From assembly GCA_002722315.1 (NCBI GenBank), contig PBLG01000034.1, positions 1-64,000 on the forward strand: 64,000 bases of DNA, read 5' to 3'. The position numbers and the translations under genes are program-made. The notes under the pieces were generated by a model that was given only the letters and a program-made list of their open reading frames with translations, made no database searches and was not told the origin of the DNA. This DNA comes from Lysobacterales bacterium. Lineage in GTDB: Bacteria > Pseudomonadota > Gammaproteobacteria > Xanthomonadales > Wenzhouxiangellaceae. Shown piece after piece: positions 6,964-14,874 of the stretch (positions are counted from its first letter, which is position 1; every line of letters starts with the position of its first letter).

Positions 6964-8741
6964 CGGGCGCTCCGCGCCGTTTTCCGGTTTCCGGATTCGG
7001 GTTTCCGGGCGGGCCGGCCGGTTTCGGCGGCGTTGGTGGGTGCGGAGGCGATTCGGGGTTTGGGGCCTCGATCATCGCGGCCAGAGACCGCTCCTACGGA
7101 TTCTTCGCGGCTGGAAGCCGCTCCCACACCTGTAGTTGTTCTGCTGCTCAGCCGGTTGGCCGGTTGGGTTGCTGTGGGAGGCGCATCCTGCGCCGATGAA
7201 TCGCTCTTCGTAGGAGGCGTCTCCGGCGCCGACCGGTCGCGGCCGGAGACCGCTCCTACGGATTCACGGCGGCTGGAAGCGGCTCCTGTTGATTGATCGC
7301 GGCCGGAGACCGCTCCTACAAAACCCTGCTCCGAATCCGCCGCGCCCGCGCCCTGGTTTTCACCGTAAACCGTAAACCGTAAACCGTAAACCGTCTCTCC
7401 CTTTTCACCGGAAACCGCAAACCGGAAACCCGAAGCCGGCCTTTCATTCCTTGCCTGTCGCCCGAGCGCCTCGGAAGCCGCCGACTGCAGGGTTCGGGGC
7501 TCGGCGATCGGCTCGAGCCTGAAGTCGTCCAGCCACAGCGTGCCGTCGATGTTGCGGTCGAAGGCGTTGGTCCGGTCGCGCCGCAGCTGCAGGCGGACCA
7601 GCTGCGTGCCTTCCGGCGCCTGGAACTCGATCTGCCAGCGCTCCCAGCCGAACCGTGCCCCGGGCACCGCCTTGCGCTCGCGAAGCTCGCCCTGCTCGGC
7701 GGTCAGGTACCAGTAGGGCAGCGACCGGGTGGTCAGCGCCTCGCCGCGCCAGGCCCCCGAAATTCGATAGTGCTGTCCCGGTTCAACCGGAATACGGATC
7801 CACGGCTCGCCGAGATGCACGTTTTCCTTGCCGTTGAACGACACCCGAAGACTCGCCGGCTCGGCAAAGGCCTCGTCGACATCGCGTTCGGCCCGCACAC
7901 CGGGCGGCAGACGGTTGATCCGCCAGTTCAGCGCCAGCGGCGCGCCCAGCGGACGTGAGAAATCGCCGTTGACCAGCCGGCCGGGCCGGAAGTCTGGATC
8001 GCGTTCGGCCCAGAGCTCCATCGCGCGCGAGACCTCGCCGGTCTGCAGCAGCAGGTCGACGAAATTCAGGAACAGCGGGTCGTCCAGCCCGGGCTTCGGC
8101 GCCAGGCGTGCCCAGACCGCCTCGGCCAGCGGAATGTCGGCCTGGCGCCGCGCCACCTGCATCGCCTCGGCCAGGTATTCGCGGCCCTCGGGCAGCATCC
8201 GGTCGAGCAGGGTGCCGGGGTCGTCTATCCATCGCTGGCCGATGAACAGCGCCTGGCCGGTGTCGCGCGGGTACAGCCGCAGCCACTGGCGAAGCTGGCG
8301 CTCGGCAAGCGCGGCGTTGCCGGTCTGCAGCGCCACCTGGGCGGCGGCCCATAGCGAGCGGCGCTCGAAGGGCTGGACGGCGCCGGCCCGGGCCAGATAG
8401 GCGTCGACCGGTCCGGCCTCGTCGTCGCGCGCGTGGATTCGGGCCAGGTCCAGCCACTGCACCGCGTCCAGCGGATAGCGCCGGCCAGCCTCGGTCAATA
8501 CGTCCCGTGCGGTGGCCGGGTCGATGCGCGAGGCATCGCCGGCCAGGCGCGCCAGCGCCCGCCAGCCGTAGCCGCCCCAGGGCTGGGGCAGTACAAGTTC
8601 GGAAAGCGGGACGGGTGCCTCGGTCGAGGCCTGCTGGGCTTTTCTGAGGTTGAAGAAGTCGGCCAGCATCACGTAGGCGGCCAGCGCCAGCAGCCCGACG
8701 ACCGCGGCGCGCGCAAGCCGGTCGGGCAGGGTGGGGCGCAT
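6960..8741 (-). CDS. Membrane-anchored TPR-like protein with jelly-roll-like domain and repeat-derived tail
   Basis: 593 residues from the ATG at 8741 (a TTG at 8753 is possible). An N-terminal signal anchor (LARAAVVGLLALAAYVML) is followed by helical, TPR-like repeats over about residues 40-255. Then comes a beta-rich region of about 260-420 (LVNGDFSRPLGAPLALNWRI to GTLWLDDFRLEPI) that resembles carbohydrate-binding jelly rolls. The last 160 residues are low complexity and translate the same palindromes as the downstream gene, plus the ACGGTTTACGG tandem repeat (read as TVYGLRFTVYG). It lies 39 bases after wzc and overlaps the J-domain gene by 4 bases. A periplasmic scaffold or glycan-handling role is plausible but not shown. 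Confidence 0.7.
   Translation of the reverse strand: MRPTLPDRLARAAVVGLLALAAYVMLADFFNLRKAQQASTEAPVPLSELVLPQPWGGYGWRALARLAGDASRIDPATARDVLTEAGRRYPLDAVQWLDLARIHARDDEAGPVDAYLARAGAVQPFERRSLWAAAQVALQTGNAALAERQLRQWLRLYPRDTGQALFIGQRWIDDPGTLLDRMLPEGREYLAEAMQVARRQADIPLAEAVWARLAPKPGLDDPLFLNFVDLLLQTGEVSRAMELWAERDPDFRPGRLVNGDFSRPLGAPLALNWRINRLPPGVRAERDVDEAFAEPASLRVSFNGKENVHLGEPWIRIPVEPGQHYRISGAWRGEALTTRSLPYWYLTAEQGELRERKAVPGARFGWERWQIEFQAPEGTQLVRLQLRRDRTNAFDRNIDGTLWLDDFRLEPIAEPRTLQSAASEALGRQARNERPASGFRFAVSGEKGETVYGLRFTVYGENQGAGAADSEQGFVGAVSGRDQSTGAASSRRESVGAVSGRDRSAPETPPTKSDSSAQDAPPTATQPANRLSSRTTTGVGAASSREESVGAVSGRDDRGPKPRIASAPTNAAETGRPARKPESGNRKTARSAR
7074..7391. repeat. Cluster of palindromic repeats and ACGGTTTACGG tandem repeat inside a coding region
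   Basis: Palindromes at about 7074-7101, 7103-7127, 7174-7196, 7228-7263 and 7293-7320 belong to the families found in the neighbouring gene. They are followed at 7365-7391 by a perfect short tandem of CGTAAAC units. All lie in the 3-prime third of the TPR gene and are read through without a stop on the minus strand. Confidence 0.8.
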
Positions 8742-8780
8742 CGTTGTGCTCAAGGGCGAAGCCCGCCGCCGAAACCGGCG

Positions 8781-11150
8781 TCAGCGGGTCGCGCCCAGCG
8801 CCTTGCGTCCGCCGGCGGTTTCGCCTTCTTCCGGTTCGTCGTCGGATTCATAGTTGTAATAGTAGGACGAGTAGTAGGCGTAGTCGGGGCTGTCCAGGTC
8901 GACCGCATTCAGCACCACGCCCAGCACCGGCGCACGAACCTGCATCAGTCGCCGGATGCTCGCCTTGATGCTTTCCTTGGCCGTCTTGCCGGCCGAGGTC
9001 ACGACGATGACGCCGTCGACCAGCCGAGAGAGCACCATGGAATCGGCCAGGCCCAGGATGGGGGCGGTATCGATAATGACGTGATCGAACGCGCGCGCGT
9101 TCATCGCGATGATCTTGCTCATCCTCTCCGAGCTGAGAAGTTCGGCCGGGTTCGGCGCCTGGTTGCCGCTGGGCATCACGAACAGGCCCTCGACGTCGGT
9201 GGTCACGATCGATGCGGTTTCGTTGCCTTCGCTGTTGTTGCCGGCGATGCGGTTGGTCAGGCCCGGGCTCTGCGGCTTGCCGAAATCCCGGTGCAGTCTC
9301 GGTTTCCGAAGATCGGCGTCGATCAGCAGCACGCGCGAGCCGTTCTGCGCCATCACCGTGGCCAGGTTGATGGCCGTGGTGGTCTTGCCGTCGCCCGGCC
9401 CGGGGCTGGTGATGAGAATGGTCTTGGGCATGCCCTCGGGCGTGGAGAACATCAGGCTGGTGCGCAGCGACCTGAAGGCCTCTGATACCGACGACTTGGG
9501 ATGCTTGGCACTGTAGTGGCCCACCGCCCTGTCGGGCAGCGCTACGTTGGGATTGTCGACGCGCATCTGCTTCGCCTTGACCATCGGCACCAGGCCGAGC
9601 ACGGGCCGGCCGGTGAGCGCCTCGAGGTCCTCGGTGCGGTGTACGCTGGAATCGAAGAATTCCAGCACCAGCGCGAGGCCCACGCCGGCCATCAGCCCAA
9701 GCACGATGGCAAAGGTCAGATTGCGACTCAAATTGGGCTTGAAAGGCCCGCCCGGCGGCAGCGCCTCGTCGATGACGGCGATGTTGTTTTCCTGGACGCC
9801 GGCGGCAACACCAATCTCCTTCATGCGCTGCAGCAGGCCGTCGTAGAGCTCGCGGTTGGTCTCGAAATCGCGCTTGAGAATGTTGTACTGGACGCCCTGC
9901 TGGTTCAGCGCCAGGATGCTGGATTCGCGCGTCTCGATCGCCTCGCGCAACGACTCGGCCTCGGCGGTCAGGCTGTTGTAGCGGCTCAGGATGCCGCGGA
10001 TGGCCAGCGTGCGCTCCTCGGCAATCTGATCGGAGATGGTATCCATCTGGTTTCGCAGTTCCACCAGTGTCGGATAATCCTCCCTGAAGCGCTGCGAGAG
10101 GCTGGCGTACTCGGTGGCCATCTGGGCCCGCTGCTGGCGCAGTTGCCGAATTTCAGCGCTCTCATTGACCATGTTGATGTCGGCGGCCTGGCCGCGCTCG
10201 ATCATGGTCTTGTAGCTGCCCAGCGTCACCAGTTCGGTTTCGACGTCGCTGAGTCGCTGGTTCAGGTCGTTGAGCGTGCTGGTCGCCATCTCGATGCGTT
10301 GGTCGAGGTCGGCCACCTGGTTGCGCTGGGCGAAATCGAGCAGGGCCTGGTCGGCGCGCTCCAGTTGAATTCGCATATCCGCCAGTTCGTCCTCCAGAAA
10401 CTCGCGAGCCTGGTTGCCGGCCTGGAAACGCCGCTGCATGGTGGAGCGGGTGTACTCGGTTACGATTGCATTGGCCATGCGGGCCGCGAACTGCGGATCG
10501 AACGCGGACACACTGACACGGAAGAGATTTGAGTTCCGAACGGGTTCCACCGAAATGCGCCCCCGGAGAGTAGCGGCCGCGGAGCGAACTCGTCGTTCGC
10601 GCACCGCTTCGCTATCCGTCTGGCCGGAAATCTGCGCCGTGCGTGTTGGAGAAAGGGCTCGGCCGATCGCACGCGGAAGAGATTTCAACTCGCCAATGAG
10701 ACTTCGCTGCCTGATTTCGCCGGTCAACTCCGGGTGCTGTTCGACGCCTTCGGTACGAACCACCGCCTCGGCTATCTCTCTGGATTCCAGAATCTGATTC
10801 TGGGTGGTAAAAAATTGCTGCTGACCGTAATAACCCGTATTCTCGGAAGTGAAGTTGGCGTATTCAAGAATCTGACTGTTAGGAGGCGTGATCTGAATCG
10901 TTGCAGTCGCTCGGTATTCCGGGACCATCAAGATGGTTGACAGCATGCTGGCCACTACGATGATCGCAAGCACGCTTGCAATAGCCCACCGGCGCTTGAC
11001 GAGAACGCGCCAGTACTCGCGCAGGTCAATGGTGTCGTCGTCCTCGGGCTGAGCCTGGAACGGATCGTAGGGAACCATCTGGCCCTGAGGGTGCTGCCCG
11101 ACCGGTTTCAGGTGCCGTCCGGTCTGATCGTCGTATCTGCCGTCCGTCAT
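8781..11150 (-). CDS. wzc: Polysaccharide co-polymerase / tyrosine autokinase (Wzc-type)
   Basis: 789 residues. The N-terminal Wzz domain lies between two membrane helices (about 53-78 and about 465-485) with long periplasmic coiled-coil segments between them. The cytoplasmic BY-kinase has Walker A GPGDGKTTT (about 584-592), Walker A-prime LLIDADLRKPR (about 608) and Walker B VIIDTAP (about 691). A tyrosine cluster YAYYSSYYYNYE (757-768) near the C-terminus is the expected autophosphorylation site. Wzc proteins control chain length and gate export with Wza through cycles of phosphorylation; no Wzb-type phosphatase is in the window. It is the second gene after wza, separated by 305 bases that hold a large palindrome. 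Confidence 0.93.
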   Translation of the reverse strand: MTDGRYDDQTGRHLKPVGQHPQGQMVPYDPFQAQPEDDDTIDLREYWRVLVKRRWAIASVLAIIVVASMLSTILMVPEYRATATIQITPPNSQILEYANFTSENTGYYGQQQFFTTQNQILESREIAEAVVRTEGVEQHPELTGEIRQRSLIGELKSLPRAIGRALSPTRTAQISGQTDSEAVRERRVRSAAATLRGRISVEPVRNSNLFRVSVSAFDPQFAARMANAIVTEYTRSTMQRRFQAGNQAREFLEDELADMRIQLERADQALLDFAQRNQVADLDQRIEMATSTLNDLNQRLSDVETELVTLGSYKTMIERGQAADINMVNESAEIRQLRQQRAQMATEYASLSQRFREDYPTLVELRNQMDTISDQIAEERTLAIRGILSRYNSLTAEAESLREAIETRESSILALNQQGVQYNILKRDFETNRELYDGLLQRMKEIGVAAGVQENNIAVIDEALPPGGPFKPNLSRNLTFAIVLGLMAGVGLALVLEFFDSSVHRTEDLEALTGRPVLGLVPMVKAKQMRVDNPNVALPDRAVGHYSAKHPKSSVSEAFRSLRTSLMFSTPEGMPKTILITSPGPGDGKTTTAINLATVMAQNGSRVLLIDADLRKPRLHRDFGKPQSPGLTNRIAGNNSEGNETASIVTTDVEGLFVMPSGNQAPNPAELLSSERMSKIIAMNARAFDHVIIDTAPILGLADSMVLSRLVDGVIVVTSAGKTAKESIKASIRRLMQVRAPVLGVVLNAVDLDSPDYAYYSSYYYNYESDDEPEEGETAGGRKALGATR

Positions 11151-11230
11151 CTCGTATTCCCGCTCATCGTGGAGCGCTGTGATACCTGCATGCTAAAAAA
11201 TGTCCGCCTTTTGTGCCCCCGAAGGGCACC

Positions 11231-11305
11231 GTAGGGTGGATAAGCGCCAGCGCATCCACCTTTTCCGACTCGATCGGTGGATGCGCTGGCGCTTATCCAC
11301 CCTAC
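11231..11305. repeat. Perfect 30-bp inverted repeat in the wza-wzc gap
   Basis: Bases 11231-11260 (beginning GTAGGGTGGATAAGCGCCAG) are the exact reverse complement of 11276-11305, with a 15-base loop. The same gap (11151-11455) also holds tandem AACCTAAAAC and CGTAAACCGTCC motifs at 11356-11438. No gene is seen in it. The hairpin would lie in the wza-wzc transcript and could slow polymerase or stabilise the upstream mRNA. Confidence 0.85.
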
Positions 11306-11455
11306 AAAATCTCCCTCCCCTGACTGCGGGGGAGGGCTGGGGTGGGGGCAAGACCGCGTAAACCGTCCAACCGTAAAGCGTCTACCCCAAACCGCAACCC
11401 AACCTAAAACCTAAAACTTAACAACCTAAAATGTCGCCCGAAGGCGACCTGAAAT

Positions 11456-12535
11456 CTACGGCGTCAACGGCCTGAACCCGAGGAAAACAAGCCCGCTCAA
11501 TCCGCGCCAGAAACCAACCCAGGCAGTCTTGACTGCGCCGCGTTCAACCATGACGATATCACCATCGTTCAACTGAAGATCTTGCAAAGGCGATTCTCTT
11601 ATCTCGTCCATCTGCACGTATTGCTGCGCCCATTCGCCTGTTTCAGGCTCACGACGCAAAACGCGGAGCCCTGATTTGTCGGCTTCGAATTTCAGACCCC
11701 CCGCCATGGTGATGGCTTTCAGAACGGTGGTCTCGCCTCGCGCCTGGTAGACGCCTGGGCGTTGCACCGCGCCTTCCACGAAAATGGAGCCTGCCGGCGG
11801 CACGTTGATGACGGCGGAATCGCCCAGAATGACGTTGTACTCGAAGCCCTGCTTGGTGAGATCCTCGACCTCGATGATCAGGCTGCGTGTGCCCAGTTCG
11901 CCGGTCTCCGGGTCGCGCACCCGATCCGTAAGCTGAATCGTGTTTCCCGCGTTGGATGTCAGACCGCCTGCCATCGCAAGCGCTTCGACGAGCGTGATCT
12001 GGCGCTCCGTGTTGTAAACGCGTGGCTGTGAGACGGCGCCGACCGCAGTGAACTGCTGGCTGCGGAACTCCATCACCGAGACATTGATCTGCGGATTGCG
12101 AAGATATTCGGTCCCGAATCGCGTTTCGAGCACCTGTTCGGCCTCTGAAAGTGTATAGCCGGAAATTTCCACGCTGCCGATCAGCGGCAGGCTGACCCGG
12201 CCCATACCGTCGATGCGGTAATTGCCGGAGAGTTCTTCCACGCCGAACACGTTGACCGTGATTTCGTCGCCGGGGCCAAGGCGGTAAACCCCGTCCGGTG
12301 AATTGCTGTTGACGGCCATCGACAGAATCTGCTGATTTACGCTGTCCAGATCGGAGTCGTCCGAGTAGCGGTTCTGGAACTCGTCGAAGCTCATCTCAGC
12401 ATTGGAGCTCTGCTGCGGTCCGGAAGCGCAGCCGGAGAGCGTAACCACAAGCAGGGCGGCCAGAACAGCGACGAGCGCGGGCAGGACCGCCGGGGAAACC
12501 AGAAGACGCATTCTCAAAGCCAAGTTGAACCTCAT
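11456..12535 (-). CDS. wza: Wza-like outer-membrane polysaccharide export lipoprotein
   Basis: 359 residues from the ATG at 12535. An upstream in-frame ATG at 12580 is less likely because a good -10 box lies inside that extension; an ATG at 12511 is also possible. A signal peptide ends in the lipobox LSGC, so the mature protein is a lipoprotein. A Poly_export domain (YRLGPGDEITVNVFGVEEL, then LPLIGSVEISGYTLSEAE) is followed by SLBB-type segments (FTAVGAVSQPRVY and IFVEGAVQRPGVYQA). Wza-family octamers form the outer-membrane exit channel and dock on Wzc. It is the first gene of the export operon, read toward wzc. Confidence 0.88.
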   Translation of the reverse strand: MRFNLALRMRLLVSPAVLPALVAVLAALLVVTLSGCASGPQQSSNAEMSFDEFQNRYSDDSDLDSVNQQILSMAVNSNSPDGVYRLGPGDEITVNVFGVEELSGNYRIDGMGRVSLPLIGSVEISGYTLSEAEQVLETRFGTEYLRNPQINVSVMEFRSQQFTAVGAVSQPRVYNTERQITLVEALAMAGGLTSNAGNTIQLTDRVRDPETGELGTRSLIIEVEDLTKQGFEYNVILGDSAVINVPPAGSIFVEGAVQRPGVYQARGETTVLKAITMAGGLKFEADKSGLRVLRREPETGEWAQQYVQMDEIRESPLQDLQLNDGDIVMVERGAVKTAWVGFWRGLSGLVFLGFRPLTP

Positions 12536-12560
12536 GCTGGGGCTGTCGATCGATAATCGG

Positions 12561-12590
12561 AATCTAGCGCTATTGTCCATGCAAGATCAA
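12561..12590 (-). promoter_or_regulatory. Predicted sigma-70 promoter of wza
   Basis: On the minus strand, TTGATC (12590-12585) and TAGATT (12566-12561) are 18 bases apart. The predicted transcript start near 12554 favours translation from 12535 or 12511. The promoter sits just after the terminator that closes the FecR gene. Confidence 0.5.
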
Positions 12591-12602
12591 GACCATCCGC
12601 GC

Positions 12603-12645
12603 AAAAACAGCAGGCCCGGATTCCCGCACGCGGGTCCGGGCCTGC
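12603..12645 (-). terminator. Rho-independent terminator after the FecR-domain gene
   Basis: On the minus strand an 11-bp perfect stem (GCAGGCCCGGA / TCCGGGCCTGC) is followed directly by TGTTTTTG. It lies 27 bases past the stop codon of the FecR gene and separates it from the wza operon. Confidence 0.88.
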
Positions 12646-12672
12646 CGGTCAGGATGCTTTCGACCCGAAACG

Positions 12673-13677
12673 TTAAGGGGATACGGGCTCCGGATCGTCA
12701 TCGTCGAAAATCTTGCGTCCGATGTAGACGGCGGACGCACCGGCCGCCACAGTGATGGCGGCGCCGACGAATCGCTTGTCCCACCAGTAGGCGCCGACCA
12801 CGTCCTGCACCACGTCCAGGTAGACGAAGCGCTTGATCTCGCCGGTCTCGCCGTCGATGAAGCGGATCTCGTAGTCGCCCGGGTCGCCCGGGGCCTCGAA
12901 CGCGAGCTCGTTGCCTTCGTCGCTGTTGACCAGCGATTCAAACTCGTCGGGCTCGGCGCCCGACTCGGCGATGACGACATAGTCGCCGTCAACCGGCTCG
13001 GCCGCTTCCCAGCGGATCAGGAAATCTTCGTTGGTGCCCACGCGCTCGGGCGACTGGATGAGCACCAGCGGCTGGCGCGGGGTGGTGATCTCGGACTGGG
13101 TGCGAATGGTCCGGTTGGGCATGTCGAGCAGGCCCACGCTCTCGCCGGCCGAGACCTGGTAGCGCACCGAATCCCCGTTTCGGATGTGCAGCGCGCCTGA
13201 ACGCACGGTGGCCTTGATGTTGCCGTCGGAAAGACGTTCGATCGTCCCGACGCTCTCGCCCTGGCGGCCGACCTGCATCGAGCGCACTTCCGGCGCCTGG
13301 CCGTGAACGGTGAAGTTGCCGACGCGGAACACGAAGTTCTCGCGGCCTTCGGGAAATGCATACAGCAGCGCGCCTTCGACCACTTCGGTCTCGAAGCCGC
13401 CGTTGTCGGCCTGGATCACGGTCGCCCGGCTGCCCTTGGGAAAACCGAGCCCGCCGCCGCCGTTGAGGTTGAGCACCGCGTCGCCGCTGCTGGCGATGAC
13501 CGTATCCCCCGAAAAAAACGTGTATTCGGACTGGCTGATCGTCACCGCCTTGTCGCTGTCGGCGGCAACCACCTGGAACCGCCCCTCGGACTGCAGCGTG
13601 CCTATGGGCGAAGCAGCAAAGGCGGAACCGGCCGAAACGGCCAGGGCAAATGCGAATACGGTCCTCGTAAAGGTCAT
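12673..13677 (-). CDS. FecR-domain secreted/periplasmic protein with C-terminal membrane segment
   Basis: 334 residues from the ATG at 13677, chosen because a CAGGGG ribosome site lies about 9 bases upstream and the product starts with a clean signal peptide (MTFTRTVFAFALAVSAGSAFA). A FecR-like beta domain spans about residues 40-140 (SGDTVIASSGDAVLNLNGGG, then GSRATV). An Ig/FnIII-like region follows (about 190-290) and a membrane helix near the end (VGAAITVAAGASAVYIG) leaves a short acidic tail. Proteins of this type are often beside Wza/Wzc genes, but their role is not established here. It has its own promoter and terminator, so it is expressed separately from the export operon. Confidence 0.8.
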   Translation of the reverse strand: MTFTRTVFAFALAVSAGSAFAASPIGTLQSEGRFQVVAADSDKAVTISQSEYTFFSGDTVIASSGDAVLNLNGGGGLGFPKGSRATVIQADNGGFETEVVEGALLYAFPEGRENFVFRVGNFTVHGQAPEVRSMQVGRQGESVGTIERLSDGNIKATVRSGALHIRNGDSVRYQVSAGESVGLLDMPNRTIRTQSEITTPRQPLVLIQSPERVGTNEDFLIRWEAAEPVDGDYVVIAESGAEPDEFESLVNSDEGNELAFEAPGDPGDYEIRFIDGETGEIKRFVYLDVVQDVVGAYWWDKRFVGAAITVAAGASAVYIGRKIFDDDDPEPVSP

Positions 13678-13758
13678 GCAGAACATCCCCTGTCGTCGAA
13701 TCAACTGGCGAAAACTACTGAAATCGCCGCAAATTGTGCCACGCATCCCTGCGCAAGG

Positions 13759-13787
13759 AGTCTAACGCTCCGTATCGCAATAATCAA
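13759..13787 (-). promoter_or_regulatory. Predicted sigma-70 promoter of the FecR-domain gene
   Basis: On the minus strand, TTGATT (13787-13782) is 17 bases from TAGACT (13764-13759), predicting a transcript start near 13752 and a leader of about 75 bases. The TAGACT -10 box is the same as in the first glycan-operon promoter at 15478. A GTTCA-N5-TGAAC dyad lies about 75 bases upstream (13863-13877). Confidence 0.6.
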
Positions 13788-13913
13788 ATATGACAGGCGT
13801 GGACGGTGAGAAACGTATCACAAACAGCGCCAAAGTGAAACTAAAATTTTCCCAAGAATTCAGTTCACTGACTGAACATCCGCAAATCCACACCGCTCCC
13901 GTGCACCGAACCC

Positions 13914-14050
13914 GTAGGAGCGATCTCCAGGTCGCGACCCCCGCCAAATATCCCCCGGCCCCTCTTCGAATGTGGGAACTTGCCTCGCAAGCGATTCGAT
14001 ATCCAGGACAACCCCATCGCCGGCAAGGCCGGCTCCCACACCCGTAGACG
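13914..14050. repeat. Intergenic palindromic repeats of the families seen inside the EPS genes
   Basis: Three stem-loops follow one another: GGAGCGATCTCCAGGTCGCG (from 13917), GGGAACTTGCCTCGCAAGCG (about 13973) and CGCCGGCAAGGCCGGC (about 14029). These are members of three families found in frame at 5.4-7.3 kb. The gap 13678-14236 also holds the FecR promoter, a GTTCA-N5-TGAAC dyad at 13863-13877 and tandem AACCGTAAACC motifs (14131-14163). No gene is visible in it. Confidence 0.75.
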
Positions 14051-14169
14051 GCTCCGAGCCAGCCCATGGATAACCACCGCCCCAGGACGCGCCTCCCAGA
14101 CAACCAACGCTTTTCGCCTGTTTCCGCCTGCGTAAACCGTAAACCGTCCAACCGTAAACCGTCTCCCCC

Positions 14170-14228
14170 AACCAACAACCAACAACCAACAACGCCTTTC
14201 CTTAACACCTAAAACCTAAAACCGTAAA
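14170..14228. repeat. Direct repeat flanking the B2-like gene, left copy
   Basis: Tandem ACCAACAACCAACAACC, then CAACGCCTTT, then AACACCT and AAAACCTAAAACC. The same order of motifs recurs at 14687-14754 on the other side of the gene. Confidence 0.7.
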
Positions 14229-14236
14229 CTACCCCC

Positions 14237-14644
14237 ATGCCCCGCCTCGACCTCCCCCCCGCCGAATACGCCGCCTTACTCGCCGCCGCCCCCCGAATCA
14301 TAACCGTCTGGATGCTGCTCCCGGTCACCGGCATCGCCCGCATCCGCCGCTGGCTGGGCAAACCGCGACAGGGCAGGGCGCCCGAATACGACCCGGAACT
14401 CTGGCGCCGACGCGTCATCGCCATCCGCCGAATCGGCGCCCGACTCCCCGGCTGCCACTGCCTGGCCCGCTCCATCACCCTGTCGAACTGGCTCAACCGC
14501 GCCGGCCACCCCAACACCCTGAAAATCGGCATCACCGGCACCGCAGCCACCCTCAAATCCCACTCCTGGGTGGAAAAAGACAACGAAATCCTCGACGACA
14601 CCCCCGAAAACATCCAGAAATTCCACAAAATCACCGAAATCTGA
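14237..14644 (+). CDS. Lasso-peptide B2-like transglutaminase-fold protein (orphan)
   Basis: 135 residues. The C-terminal half matches the Transglut_core3 / lasso B2 pattern: Cys75 in CHCLARSITLSNWLNRAG, His109 in SHSWVE and Asp120 or Asp121 in EILDD form the expected Cys-His-Asp triad of a papain-like fold. Lasso B2 proteins cleave leader peptides together with a RiPP-recognition B1 protein. No precursor, B1, cyclase or transporter lies beside it, so a lasso function is not supported. B2-like proteins do occur alone near exopolysaccharide genes, with no role known to me. No clear ribosome site is seen. It is bracketed by about 60-bp direct repeats, which suggests the gene arrived as a unit. 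Confidence 0.72.
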   Translation: MPRLDLPPAEYAALLAAAPRIITVWMLLPVTGIARIRRWLGKPRQGRAPEYDPELWRRRVIAIRRIGARLPGCHCLARSITLSNWLNRAGHPNTLKIGITGTAATLKSHSWVEKDNEILDDTPENIQKFHKITEI

Positions 14645-14686
14645 CCAAACCCGCCTCATATCTTCTGTGGCAAGGCCTTCCCAGGT

Positions 14687-14754
14687 ACCAACAAACAACC
14701 AACAACCAACAACGCCTTTTTACCTAACACCTAATCACTTAAAACCTAAAACCC
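14687..14754. repeat. Direct repeat flanking the B2-like gene, right copy
   Basis: Repeats the ACCAACAACCAACAACG, CAACGCCTTT, CCTAACACCTAA and AAAACCTAAAAC order of 14170-14228, with a few added bases. It ends only two bases before the rfaH -35 box. Confidence 0.7.
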
Positions 14755-14756
14755 GG

Positions 14757-14785
14757 TTGCCGACCGGCAACCGTTCCGCTATCCT
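14757..14785 (+). promoter_or_regulatory. Predicted sigma-70 promoter of rfaH with overlapping dyad
   Basis: TTGCCG (14757-14762) and TATCCT (14780-14785) are 17 bases apart. The -35 box lies inside the inverted repeat GGTTGC-N6-GCAACC (14755-14772), which could be an operator. The predicted leader to the TTG start is about 80 bases. Confidence 0.6.
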
Positions 14786-14874
14786 TTGCCCCGGGAGCTG
14801 GCAAGAAGGCTCGTTCCGGAGAAAGCCCCGGAGCGTGGTTCGAAAAAGTCGAATCAATACAAGGGGTAACCGTC

